Of a stretch of 9,473 nucleotides of DNA, positions 1 through 6,104 are shown piece by piece. The notes under the pieces were generated by a model, which had not been told where the DNA came from, made no database searches, and saw only the letters and a program-made list of their open reading frames with translations. The first letter of the stretch is position 1. Every line of letters starts with the position of its first letter. A program made the translations under genes and the position numbers. Source of the DNA: Actinosomnolentus pattersoniae (SeqCode). GTDB lineage: Bacteria; Actinomycetota; UBA4738. The stretch spans positions 1-9,473 of the forward strand of contig JACDCJ010000062.1 of NCBI GenBank assembly GCA_013817655.1, written 5' to 3'.

Positions 1-333
1 GGGATGCGCTGGGTGGACAACATGGTGATCCCGCTCAAGGCCGAGCATCCGACGGATGCGCACGAGTGGATCAACTTCGTATACCAGCCCGAGATCGCCG
101 CGGCCATCACCGAGTGGGTCTGGTACGAGTCGCCCGTCGACGACGAGGTCATCCGGGAGATCATCCGCCAGGACGCCAAGGAGTTCGACGACCCGGCGCT
201 GGTGGCGCTCGCGGACGACACCACCGTGTGGCCGGACGACACGACGCTTTCGAACACCCATGTGTACAAGAACCTCGACGCGGAAGAGGAAGAGGCGTGG
301 CATGACCTGTTCGATCCGGTGATCCAGGGGTAG
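1..333 (+). CDS. potD: Spermidine/putrescine-type ABC transporter substrate-binding protein, C-terminal part
   Basis: This is the last 110 codons of a periplasmic or lipid-anchored binding protein. The frame is open at the window edge, so the true start lies upstream and the ATG at 4 is internal. The stretch W-V-D-N-M-V-I-P followed by A-H-E-W-I-N-F-V-Y-Q-P-E-I-A-A-A-I matches the end of PotD-like proteins, where the chain returns to the N-terminal lobe before the terminal helices. The ending, rich in Asp and Glu and closing with FDPVIQG, also fits. In this family the protein captures polyamines or related cations and delivers them to the membrane permeases. The stop lies 2 bases before the permease start at 336, so the genes are translationally coupled. 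The family is secure from context. The exact ligand cannot be read because the binding-site residues are mostly in the missing part. Confidence 0.85.
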   Translation, partial: GMRWVDNMVIPLKAEHPTDAHEWINFVYQPEIAAAITEWVWYESPVDDEVIREIIRQDAKEFDDPALVALADDTTVWPDDTTLSNTHVYKNLDAEEEEAWHDLFDPVIQG

Positions 334-335
334 AG

Positions 336-1214
336 GTGGGGGTCGCCGTCTCGAGGCCAAGGTCCGCCGGTCGGCGCCGGAGATTGGCCCCCTACTTCCT
401 GCTTCTCCCCGGCCTCGCGTGGCTCTTCGTCTTTTACGCGTGGCCCACGATCCAGATGCTCTTCATCTCGCTTCAGGAGGGGTCGCTGGAGACGGGGTAC
501 CGGTTGACCTGGCACTGGCAGACCTACGTCGATGTGTTCTCCAAGTTCGACACGCAGCTCGTGCGCTCGGTCGAGTACGGGCTCCTCGTGACGCTCGGCT
601 GCCTCGTCCTCAGTTACCCGCTGGCGTACTTCATCGCCGTGCGGGGTGGGCGGTGGAAGAGCGCCCTGCTCTTCATGATCATCCTTCCCTTCTTCGTGTC
701 GTTCATCATCAGGACGCTCTCCTGGAAGTTCATCCTCGCGGACCAGGGGTTCGTGCTGGCTACGCTCAAGGGTATCGGCCTCCTGCCCGAGGACTTCCGG
801 TTGCTGGCCACGCCCGTCGCAGTGGTGTCGGGACTCGTCTACAACTTCCTGCCGTTCATGGCCCTGCCGCTCTACGCGTCCCTGGAGAAGCTCGACAAGG
901 GGCTGTTGGAGGCGGCGGGGGACCTCTACTCGAACCGCCTCGTCGCCTTCGCGAAGGTCACGCTGCCGCTGTCGCTCCCCGGTGTGTTCGCCGGATCGCT
1001 GCTCACCTTCATCCCATCTGTCGGCGACTTCATCAACGCCCAACTTCTCGGCAGCACCAATACGACCATGATCGGCAATGTCATCCAGCGGGAGATGCTC
1101 ATCAATAACGACTACCCGGAGGGCGCGGCCATCTCGTTCGTCCTGATGGCGGCCATCCTGATCGGCGTCGCCGCGTACGCGAAGGTCCTCGGCACGGAGG
1201 AGCTCACGGGATGA
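336..1214 (+). CDS. potB: Polyamine-type ABC transporter permease, PotB-like
   Basis: This 292-residue inner-membrane protein has an Arg-rich cytoplasmic N-terminus (residues 8-17) and about six hydrophobic segments, near 19-45, 79-103, 107-127, 159-182, 215-235 and 262-284. The EAA loop that docks on the ATPase is at 192-216 (EAAGDLYSN, then LPLSLPG). The stretch GDFINAQLLGS...MIGNVIQ at 230-250 is typical of PotB and sets it apart from PotC. It should form a heterodimeric channel with the next gene product. The start is GTG at 336, with AGGGG at 326-330 as ribosome binding site inside the end of the upstream gene; no better start is available. The last four bases overlap the next start (ATGA), a classic coupling. 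The subfamily call is firm. Whether the substrate is spermidine, putrescine or another amine is inferred from the family only. Confidence 0.93.
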   Translation: MGVAVSRPRSAGRRRRLAPYFLLLPGLAWLFVFYAWPTIQMLFISLQEGSLETGYRLTWHWQTYVDVFSKFDTQLVRSVEYGLLVTLGCLVLSYPLAYFIAVRGGRWKSALLFMIILPFFVSFIIRTLSWKFILADQGFVLATLKGIGLLPEDFRLLATPVAVVSGLVYNFLPFMALPLYASLEKLDKGLLEAAGDLYSNRLVAFAKVTLPLSLPGVFAGSLLTFIPSVGDFINAQLLGSTNTTMIGNVIQREMLINNDYPEGAAISFVLMAAILIGVAAYAKVLGTEELTG

Positions 1215-2074
1215 GCCAGGAGGCGAGCGGCCCGGCGACCGCGGCGGTGGCGGATCGAGCCCTCGGGATCGAAGGGCCGGCCCCCCGCCCCGCTCGCGGG
1301 CGGCGCAAGGGATGGATCCTCCCCGCCTACACGGCCCTCGTCATCGCCTACCTCGTCCTGCCCATCGCCGTCATGATCCTGTTCGGCTTCAACGACCTGA
1401 AGGGACGCTTCAACTTCACCTGGCAGGGCTTCACACTGCGCCACTATCGGGAGCTCTTTCGCTTCCGGGAGCTCACCACGGCGCTCGAGAACTCGCTCGT
1501 CGTTGCGGCGGTCACGACGCTCATCGCGACCGCGCTCGGCACCCTGATCGCCCTGGCGCTGACCCGCCACCGGTTCCGGGGGCGCGGGTCGACGAACCTA
1601 TTCATCTTCCTGCCCATGGCGACGCCGGAGGTCGTCCTGGGAGCTTCCCTTCTGTCGCTGTTCGTCACCTTCGGGACGGCCCGCGGCCTCGGGACCGTCC
1701 TCATCGCGCACATAATGTTCACCATCTCCTTCGTCGTGGTCACCGTGAAGGCGCGAACCCACGGGTTCAACGTCGAATGGGAGGAGGCGGCGAAGGATCT
1801 GGGAGCGACGCCCTGGGTCACGTTCTGGCGGGTCACGTTCCCGCTGATTCTCCCGGGCATCCTCGCCGCGGCGTCGCTCGCGTTCGCGCTGTCGGTCGAC
1901 GACTACGTCGTCACGGCGTTCAACTCGGGCCAGACCCTGACGTTTCCCCTGTGGGTGTTCGGCGCCTCTCGATTCGGCGTTCCGCCCCAGGTGAACGTGA
2001 TGGGAACGATCATCTTCTTGGCCGGCGTGCTGCTCGCATTAGGGACAGTGGCGCTGCAGCGCCGGAGGTCGTGA
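1211..2074 (+). CDS. potC: Polyamine-type ABC transporter permease, PotC-like
   Basis: This 287-residue permease is the partner of the upstream PotB-like protein. After a Pro/Arg-rich cytoplasmic tail (1-34) come hydrophobic segments near 35-60, 92-118, 128-153, 160-180, 217-236 and 262-281. The EAA motif is at 192-216 (EAAKDLGAT, then FPLILPG). The stretch ALSVDDYVVTAFNSG at 226-240 matches the PotC group, which commonly has S-x-D-D-F/Y-V here. GGAGGAG at 1196-1202 lies ahead of the ATG at 1211. The stop codon of potB is embedded in the ATGA overlap, so expression of the two subunits is coupled. The N-terminal tail is longer than in enteric PotC, but ATG 1211 is the only start with both a ribosome binding site and an operon junction. 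A gap of 32 bases separates it from the aminotransferase. Confidence 0.93.
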   Translation: MSQEASGPATAAVADRALGIEGPAPRPARGRRKGWILPAYTALVIAYLVLPIAVMILFGFNDLKGRFNFTWQGFTLRHYRELFRFRELTTALENSLVVAAVTTLIATALGTLIALALTRHRFRGRGSTNLFIFLPMATPEVVLGASLLSLFVTFGTARGLGTVLIAHIMFTISFVVVTVKARTHGFNVEWEEAAKDLGATPWVTFWRVTFPLILPGILAAASLAFALSVDDYVVTAFNSGQTLTFPLWVFGASRFGVPPQVNVMGTIIFLAGVLLALGTVALQRRRS

Positions 2075-2093
2075 GCGGCTCTCGAGCCGAGGG

Positions 2094-2100
2094 GGAGGAA
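2094..2100 (+). promoter_or_regulatory. Ribosome binding site fixing the aminotransferase start
   Basis: GGAGGAA sits 6 bases before GTG 2107. The frame is open far upstream (to about 1312), where it only shadows the potC gene. This site together with the change to family-like sequence marks the real start. Confidence 0.8.
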
Positions 2101-2106
2101 CCGAAC

Positions 2107-3504
2107 GTGAGTGCGGACACCGAGCGGATCACCGCGAGGGCGCGAGAGATCGCGCGCCAGGAGCTCGAGCGCCTGAACGACAACACGAAGGCCTCCGAGC
2201 GCCTCTTCAAGCGCGCGGTCAGGACGATGCCCATGGGGGTGGCCTCCTCGTTCCAGGCGAACGACCCGTACCCCATCTACCTGGAGCGCGGCCGGGGCTC
2301 GCACGTCTGGGACGTGGACGGGCGCGAGTACCTGGACTTCCACAGCGGCTTCGGGGTCAACGTCGTCGGCCACGCCCACCCGAAGATCGTGGAGGCCATC
2401 GAGCGCGCCGCCCGGACGGGCGTCCACTTCGCGGTCACCACCGAGGTGACGATCGCCCTCGCCGAGGAGATCTGCCGGCGGTTCGGCCTGGAGCAGATGC
2501 GCTTCACGAACTCGGGCACCGAGTCGACCATGGACGCCGTGCGCGTTGCCCGGGCCGCGACGGGCCGCGACACCATCCTGAAGATCGAGGGGTCGTACCA
2601 CGGGCACCACGACGCGGTCATGTACTCCGTGGTCCCCAACGCCGACGTGCTCGGGCTCCGGGACGCGGTCGAGGGCGGGATGGCCGACGCCCACGAGGCC
2701 TACGCGACCATAGCCTTCTCGAAGGGCATTCCGGCCGACGCCGCGAAACACACGCTGGTGGTGCCGTTCAACGACGCGGGCGCCGTCGAGCGAACGTTCG
2801 ACTCCCGAGGCTCGGAGATCGCGGCGATGATCATGGAGCCGGTGATGATGAACATCGGCATCGTCCAGCCGCTCCCCGGCTACCTCGAGCGCGTCCGGGA
2901 GCTATGCACGAAACACGGCGTCGTCCTTATCTTCGACGAGGTCAAGTCGGGCGCGACCATCGCGGCCGGCGGAGCGATCGAGCGGTTCGGCGTACAGCCG
3001 GACCTCGCCTGCTTCGCGAAAGCTATCGGCGGCGGGACGACGATCGGCGCGTTCGGCGGGGTGGCGTCCGTCATGGACATCATCAACAACGGGGCGGCCC
3101 AGCTCGGGACCTTCAACGGCAATCCGCTTTCGTGTCGCGCCGGCCTGGTCGCGCTGACGGAGGTGTTGACTCCCGACGCGTACGACCATCTCGGCAAGCT
3201 CGGGACGCTCCTCGCGGAGGGCTGTCGCCGGGCCATCGCCGACAGCGGCATCCCGGCGCACGCGGTCGACCTCGGCGCGAAGGGATGCGTCTCCTACCGT
3301 CCCGAGCCGCTCACGAACTACCGCGACTTCCTGGAGGCGAACGCCGAGCTGTTCGCGGCCTCCTGGCCCTGGATGGTGAACCGCGGGATCTTCATGACGC
3401 CGGGAGACGAGGAGCAGTGGACGATCAGCGTCCAGCACTCGGAGGAGGACATCCGCGCCTACGTGGACGCCTTCGGGGAGTTCTGTGGCGAGCTGGGGGC
3501 GTAG
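2107..3504 (+). CDS. Class III PLP-dependent aminotransferase, glutamate-1-semialdehyde aminomutase-like
   Basis: This 465-residue cytoplasmic enzyme has the fold-type I order of landmarks: the YLDFHSGFGVNVVGHAHP region at 75-92, NSGTES at 135-140 (cofactor phosphate binding), SYHGHHD at 163-169 (ring stacking), IFDEVKSG at 275-282 with Asp277 expected to pair with the pyridine nitrogen, and AKAIGGG at 304-310 with Lys305 as the Schiff-base lysine. TFNGNPLS at 335-342 is the usual segment after the lysine. HGHHD and FNGNPLS resemble glutamate-1-semialdehyde aminomutases, but DEVKSG replaces the usual DEVMTG and the C-terminal half differs. A haem-pathway role is therefore unlikely. Its place last in a polyamine-type import operon suggests that it transaminates an imported amine or amino acid; this is inference. 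The start is GTG with a good ribosome binding site. No frameshift is visible. Confidence 0.9.
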   Translation: MSADTERITARAREIARQELERLNDNTKASERLFKRAVRTMPMGVASSFQANDPYPIYLERGRGSHVWDVDGREYLDFHSGFGVNVVGHAHPKIVEAIERAARTGVHFAVTTEVTIALAEEICRRFGLEQMRFTNSGTESTMDAVRVARAATGRDTILKIEGSYHGHHDAVMYSVVPNADVLGLRDAVEGGMADAHEAYATIAFSKGIPADAAKHTLVVPFNDAGAVERTFDSRGSEIAAMIMEPVMMNIGIVQPLPGYLERVRELCTKHGVVLIFDEVKSGATIAAGGAIERFGVQPDLACFAKAIGGGTTIGAFGGVASVMDIINNGAAQLGTFNGNPLSCRAGLVALTEVLTPDAYDHLGKLGTLLAEGCRRAIADSGIPAHAVDLGAKGCVSYRPEPLTNYRDFLEANAELFAASWPWMVNRGIFMTPGDEEQWTISVQHSEEDIRAYVDAFGEFCGELGA

Positions 3505-4040
3505 GCCCAGACAGCGCCCGCCGCTCATTCGAGCCCCCCGACGGGGTGCCTCCTCATCCTCCCCAAGAAGGAAGTCCAGGGGCAGGCGACGAAGACCGGT
3601 CCAAAAAAGGTTCCTGAGGATCGGTCAGGCGAGTGCGAGCCAGGCTGCAGCCGTTGAGTGTGCTCCTGCCCTGACGTCGAATCCACGTCGCTGTCTACGG
3701 CACCAGTCAAATACTCCGGAGATTGTCCGCGCGGTATCTGCCGAAACGCGAGACCGTATGGCTGGCGCTGCTCCGCTTCGTCGCTCGACGGATTCCTCCC
3801 GCCGCCCGATGGGCGGCGATCATGGCCCGCGATATCGACCAGGTGGCCGCTCGAGTCCGCGGGTTTCGGCGGCAACCCGGACAAGATTCCGGGATCGGGG
3901 CTGGGCAGTCCTTGGAATCGGGGCAAGGGCTGCCTGCCGCGGTGGCTCTGGCCGGTCGTCCGGCTGATCCGCGCCTTGTTGCGCTTGACCTCCCCGCCTA
4001 CCCGGGCATCCGGCCCTTGGGCCCCCCACTCTCTCTGTGA
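3505..4040 (+). other. Gene-poor stretch between aminotransferase and toxin genes
   Basis: I find no recognisable gene in about 535 bases. Several frames are open on both strands, but their products are Arg/Ser/Pro-rich and lack ribosome binding sites. One + frame from about 3723 has a helical-looking stretch up to about 3870, but its only start (TTG) abuts a GGAGA with no spacing. An imperfect GC hairpin (3533-3549, loop GAC) follows the aminotransferase stop without a T run, so it is a poor terminator. A clean GC hairpin lies at 3800-3818. Confidence 0.5.
3800..3818. repeat. Perfect inverted repeat, 8-bp GC stem
   Basis: CGCCGCCC and GGGCGGCG are separated by GAT. The stem is perfect but no T run follows on either strand, so it is not a standard intrinsic terminator. 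In GC-rich DNA such a hairpin can also arise by chance. Confidence 0.4.
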
Positions 4041-4057
4041 ATACGATGGTATATACT
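4041..4057 (+). promoter_or_regulatory. Likely promoter/operator of the toxin-antitoxin pair
   Basis: An AT-rich island stands out in GC-rich DNA: ATAC, four bases, GTAT, then ATAC again, containing the perfect palindrome GTATATAC at 4049-4056. TGG followed by TATATACT could serve as an extended -10 element about 30 bases before the toxin GTG; no clear -35 is seen. Toxin-antitoxin operons of this type are usually repressed by the ribbon-helix-helix antitoxin binding palindromes that overlap the promoter, so this is the best operator candidate. It is inferred, not shown. Confidence 0.45.
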
Positions 4058-4086
4058 CCCGGGGGGAGAGGGATGGAGAGCGTGAC

Positions 4087-4359
4087 GTGCCGTTCGACTG
4101 GGATGAGGGCAACGAAGAGCATGTCCGCGAAAGCGGCGTCGAGCCGTATGAGGCAGAGGAGGCCGTGCTTGATCCGGGTCGTGCCAACACCGATGCGTAC
4201 AACGTCGGTCGCGAGCGACGCTGGGCGCTGCTCGGCGCGACCGAGGACGGTCGCCGCCTCTTTGTCGTGTACACGCACCGGCGCGACCTGGTTCGCGTCA
4301 TCAGCGCTCGCGACGCCACCCCACGCGAGAAGCGCCGCTACCGAAAGCGAGGCAAGTGA
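4087..4359 (+). CDS. brnT: BrnT-family toxin (RelE-like ribonuclease fold)
   Basis: This 90-residue basic protein has the normal size for BrnT. The N-terminus V-P-F-D-W-D-E-G-N with H12, R14 and G17 follows the family pattern of F-x-W-D then N and H-G. The C-terminal half has RRWALLGATEDGRRLFVVYT (44-63), then VRVISARDAT (69-78) and P-R-E-K-R-R-Y, the typical ending in which a conserved I-S-A-R-x-A and E-R-R-x-Y-E/R follow the last strands. BrnT toxins cleave RNA and arrest translation, and are neutralised by a downstream antitoxin. The start is GTG 4087, with GGAGAG at 4075-4080 six bases before it; a nearby ATG at 4073 is in another frame. The antitoxin gene starts 2 bases after the stop. 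Toxin-first order is usual for this family. The usual K-H-G-V in the N-terminal motif is altered to E-S-G-V, so activity cannot be taken for granted. Confidence 0.85.
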   Translation: MPFDWDEGNEEHVRESGVEPYEAEEAVLDPGRANTDAYNVGRERRWALLGATEDGRRLFVVYTHRRDLVRVISARDATPREKRRYRKRGK

Positions 4360-4361
4360 TC

Positions 4362-5027
4362 ATGGCATCCACTAGGCGCCAGTCCCGCATGACGACCGTC
4401 CACAGCTGGGAAGAGGTACCGGCGTTCGCCTCAGAGGCGGCGGAAGCTGCCTTCTGGGCGACCCATGAGCTGAACGACGCGCTGCTCGCAGACATGACTT
4501 CTGATGCTGACGAGTCGCTTCCCCCGCCACGTGCTCGCACCAAGCCCGTTGCGCTGCGCTTTGACGAGACCCTCATCCGTCGCGCCAAGGCGCTCGCCTT
4601 TCGGCGCGGCACGGGGTACCAAACGCTGCTCAAGGAGTTCATTGTCGAGCGCCTCTACGAGGAGGAGAAGCGCGAGGGATTCGTTGGCAAGGGCCAACGA
4701 GTGGCAAGCGTGCCGCGGCGCCAGAGGTCGCGTCAGCCCATGAAAGATCAGCGCCCGGAGGTGACAGCATGGAAATCAGTGAGCCGGAGGGGGGAGCGCC
4801 ACGTGGTGCCCGCTGATGGTGGGGGCTGGGATGTCAGGGTTCCGGGCTCACGGCGTGCCATCTCGCATCACGACACACAGGCGGCGGCTACTCGCCGCGC
4901 CCGCGAGATTGTTCGCAGTGCGGGTAGCGGCGAGGTCGTCATCCACGGGCGCGATGCTGCGATGCGCGATACCAAGTCCGATCGGTCAGGACGTGATCCC
5001 GTGCCGCCTCGCGACAAGCGCGAGTGA
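4362..5027 (+). CDS. BrnA/CopG-like antitoxin with fused C-terminal DUF2188 domain
   Basis: This is a single open frame of 221 residues with two parts. Residues 15-105 look like a CopG-type antitoxin: a W-E-E-V-P-A-F start, an acidic helix with A-F-W-A-T-H (30-35), then T-K-P-V-A-L-R-F-D (60-68) and an R-G-T-G-Y-Q-T-L-L helix (82-90) forming the ribbon-helix-helix DNA-binding unit. It should bind BrnT and repress the operon. Residues 144-218 are a DUF2188 domain, with R-H-V-V-P, G-G-G-W-D-V, D-T-Q, A-R-E-I, V-V-I-H-G-R-D and D-P-V-P-P; its function is unknown and it is normally a stand-alone protein of about 75 residues. The linker (106-143) is basic and looks untidy. The start is ATG 4362, with GAGG at 4349-4352; GTG 4356 and ATG 4389 are alternatives. 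An ideal internal start signal makes it uncertain whether the fusion is native (see 4757-4771). Confidence 0.75.
   Translation: MASTRRQSRMTTVHSWEEVPAFASEAAEAAFWATHELNDALLADMTSDADESLPPPRARTKPVALRFDETLIRRAKALAFRRGTGYQTLLKEFIVERLYEEEKREGFVGKGQRVASVPRRQRSRQPMKDQRPEVTAWKSVSRRGERHVVPADGGGWDVRVPGSRRAISHHDTQAAATRRAREIVRSAGSGEVVIHGRDAAMRDTKSDRSGRDPVPPRDKRE
4757..4771 (+). promoter_or_regulatory. Ideal Shine-Dalgarno plus ATG inside the antitoxin-DUF2188 frame
   Basis: GGAGGTGA (4757-4764) is a full match to the usual 16S anti-Shine-Dalgarno end, and ATG follows at 4769, 7 bases after GGAGG. That ATG is out of frame with the DUF2188 domain and reads only 15 codons to a TGA at 4814-4816. The G6 run at 4789-4794 lies between. 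With five G, the frame from this ATG would pass straight into the R-H-V-V-P start of DUF2188. Confidence 0.6.
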
Positions 5028-5233
5028 GGCGACCCACGGCACTACACACCGTCCCGAGGGCTGAACAGCCACCTCATCCCGGGGTTGACCGGGGCCTCCC
5101 GTGCCGGCTGCGAACCATGGGTCCCCTGCGCCTGGAGCACGCGGGCAGCCCGGAGGGGAGCGCTCCTCGGGGCTCACCCCTAGGCCTGGTCCTGGCCATC
5201 CACGTACGCCGGCAACGACAGGTGCGGTGGTGA

Positions 5234-5446
5234 TCCGCCGATCACCTCTCCGCCACTCGCTTCAACGTGCTCGGGGCCGTGGGCACTGACATCACCCAGC
5301 CACTCTGGGCGCGACGCGAGGGCCGCTGCCTCTTCGACGACCCGCTGTTTCGCGAGCGTACCTTGCCCAAGTACCCGCGTTCCTCGCCGAGGACCTTGGA
5401 CAGCCCAGCTCCACACATGGGGTTGCAGCAGCACAGCGCAAGGTGA
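5234..5446 (+). other. Possible coding remnant, no start codon
   Basis: This is a 70-codon open stretch between stops with strong G/C preference at third positions and a protein-like composition (for example R-F-N-V-L-G-A-V-G-T-D-I, then C-L-F-D-D-P-L-F-R-E-R). It has no usable start codon near its beginning and no ribosome binding site. I do not recognise it. The codon-aligned - strand frame is also open but has weaker third-position bias. It may be a gene fragment or chance. Confidence 0.2.
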
Positions 5447-5515
5447 CTTGGGTCGATCGTGCAGTCCTCCCGGCTCGGCTTTCGTTGCGCGAACCGGAGT
5501 TGATCGGTCACCAGA

Positions 5516-5758
5516 TCAACGAGAGGCGTGACCGACAAGGACTATCGTCTCCGTCGATACCTCGATTCCCGAGCCGGCCACGCATGACCACTGAGATGTC
5601 AGGTGATGGTCGAGGCTCAAGCGCCAATCGGAGAACCCAGCGTCTTCCAAGGCCTTGCGGACGTTGCCCATCGGCGCACCGGCCAGCTCCAGCTCGCACG
5701 CAGCCCCCCGCTGATCGTCACGATCCCCTTGATCGGATCCAGGTCAATACGGGCGCAT
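5516..5758 (-). pseudogene. Frameshifted small gene, product unknown
   Basis: Reading leftward from ATG 5758, the first frame stops after four codons. The neighbouring frame then reads ARIDLDPIKGIVTISGG down to the run of six C (six G on this strand) at 5704-5709. From there the original frame continues for 62 codons to TGA at 5516, including C-E-L-E-L-A-G-A-P-M-G-N-V-R-K-A-L-E-D-A-G and L-D-H-H-L-T-S-Q-W-S-C-V. Both parts prefer G/C at third positions. One extra base near the start and one missing G in the G run would make an 80-residue protein. I do not recognise the family, and no clear ribosome binding site is seen. It could be a decayed gene or a read error in a homopolymer. Chance open frames are possible. 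Confidence 0.35.
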
Positions 5759-5808
5759 GAGGTGAGCTAACCGGAGCAGACCCCAACCCGAAGCATTGCA
5801 GCCAGCCA

Positions 5809-6003
5809 TCAATTACCTCGGTGGAGCCGGTAGTAGAGGCCAAGCAGGCCGAGCCCGAGAAGCAAGTTCCCGAGTCCTATCAATGCGAGGTCCCATCTCC
5901 AGCCACCCCAGATCAGCACCACCAAACTGAGCATGACCAAGAACAGGCAGAGTAGTCCGAGTACGAATGGAGCTCTGTTCAGGGTCTTGAGATTCTCGAT
6001 CAT
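5809..6003 (-). CDS. Small two-helix membrane protein, function unknown
   Basis: This predicted protein has 64 residues. A short, basic N-terminus (M-I-E-N-L-K-T-L-N-R) precedes one hydrophobic segment of about 20 residues (around 14-33, ending V-V-L-I-W-G-G-W). After the turn W-R-W-D comes a second, Leu/Gly-rich one (around 37-56, ending L-L-G-L-Y-Y-R-L). The tail is basic, so both ends should face the cytoplasm. ATG 6003 is preferred because the protein reads naturally from there, with AGG a few bases upstream. A GTG at 6039 would add 12 residues and also has a weak ribosome binding site. It lies divergent from the exported protein gene at 6105, with about 100 bases between the starts. No family is recognised. 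The hydrophobic hairpin pattern makes a chance open frame unlikely, but it remains a hypothetical gene. Confidence 0.55.
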   Translation of the reverse strand: MIENLKTLNRAPFVLGLLCLFLVMLSLVVLIWGGWRWDLALIGLGNLLLGLGLLGLYYRLHRGN

Positions 6004-6104
6004 CGACCTGTGATCTCGCGCGGAAGCCACGGCTCGCACCCTACGGCTGCTGAGTCGCGCGTGTCATCCTTGGAACCGACCGGAGGATCGCTCGAAGGGC
6101 CAAG

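Larger units (their letters stand above)
5028..5808. other. Gene-poor, apparently decayed stretch
   Basis: Nearly 800 bases without an intact gene that I can support. Reading frames on both strands are short and have no ribosome binding sites. Two places look like former coding DNA and are listed separately: a + strand fragment (5234-5446) and a - strand frameshifted small gene (5516-5758). No inverted-repeat ends, transposase motif, tRNA or CRISPR repeat was seen. Confidence 0.5.

Noticed and set aside
1312..2106. Upstream extension of the aminotransferase frame
   Set aside because: It overlaps potC entirely and reads His/Arg/Pro-rich sequence; the ribosome binding site at 2094-2100 fixes the start at 2107.
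3533..3549. Intrinsic terminator after the aminotransferase
   Set aside because: The stem is short, contains a mismatch and has no T run.
3673..3689. tRNA-like T-arm: GACGT, loop CGAATCC, ACGTC
   Set aside because: The loop lacks the T-T-C start of a T-loop, and no matching acceptor, D or anticodon arms occur at the right distances.
3723..4040. Possible small + strand gene before the toxin
   Set aside because: The TTG start has no spacing from its only ribosome-binding-like sequence, and the second half is low-complexity Gly/Pro.
4769..4816. Fifteen-codon peptide as a leader gene
   Set aside because: It is better explained as the original start of the DUF2188 frame before a one-base change; nothing suggests a regulatory leader.
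5028..5808. Insertion sequence or CRISPR array in the gene-poor stretch
   Set aside because: No terminal inverted repeats, transposase motifs, direct target repeats or regularly spaced repeats are visible.
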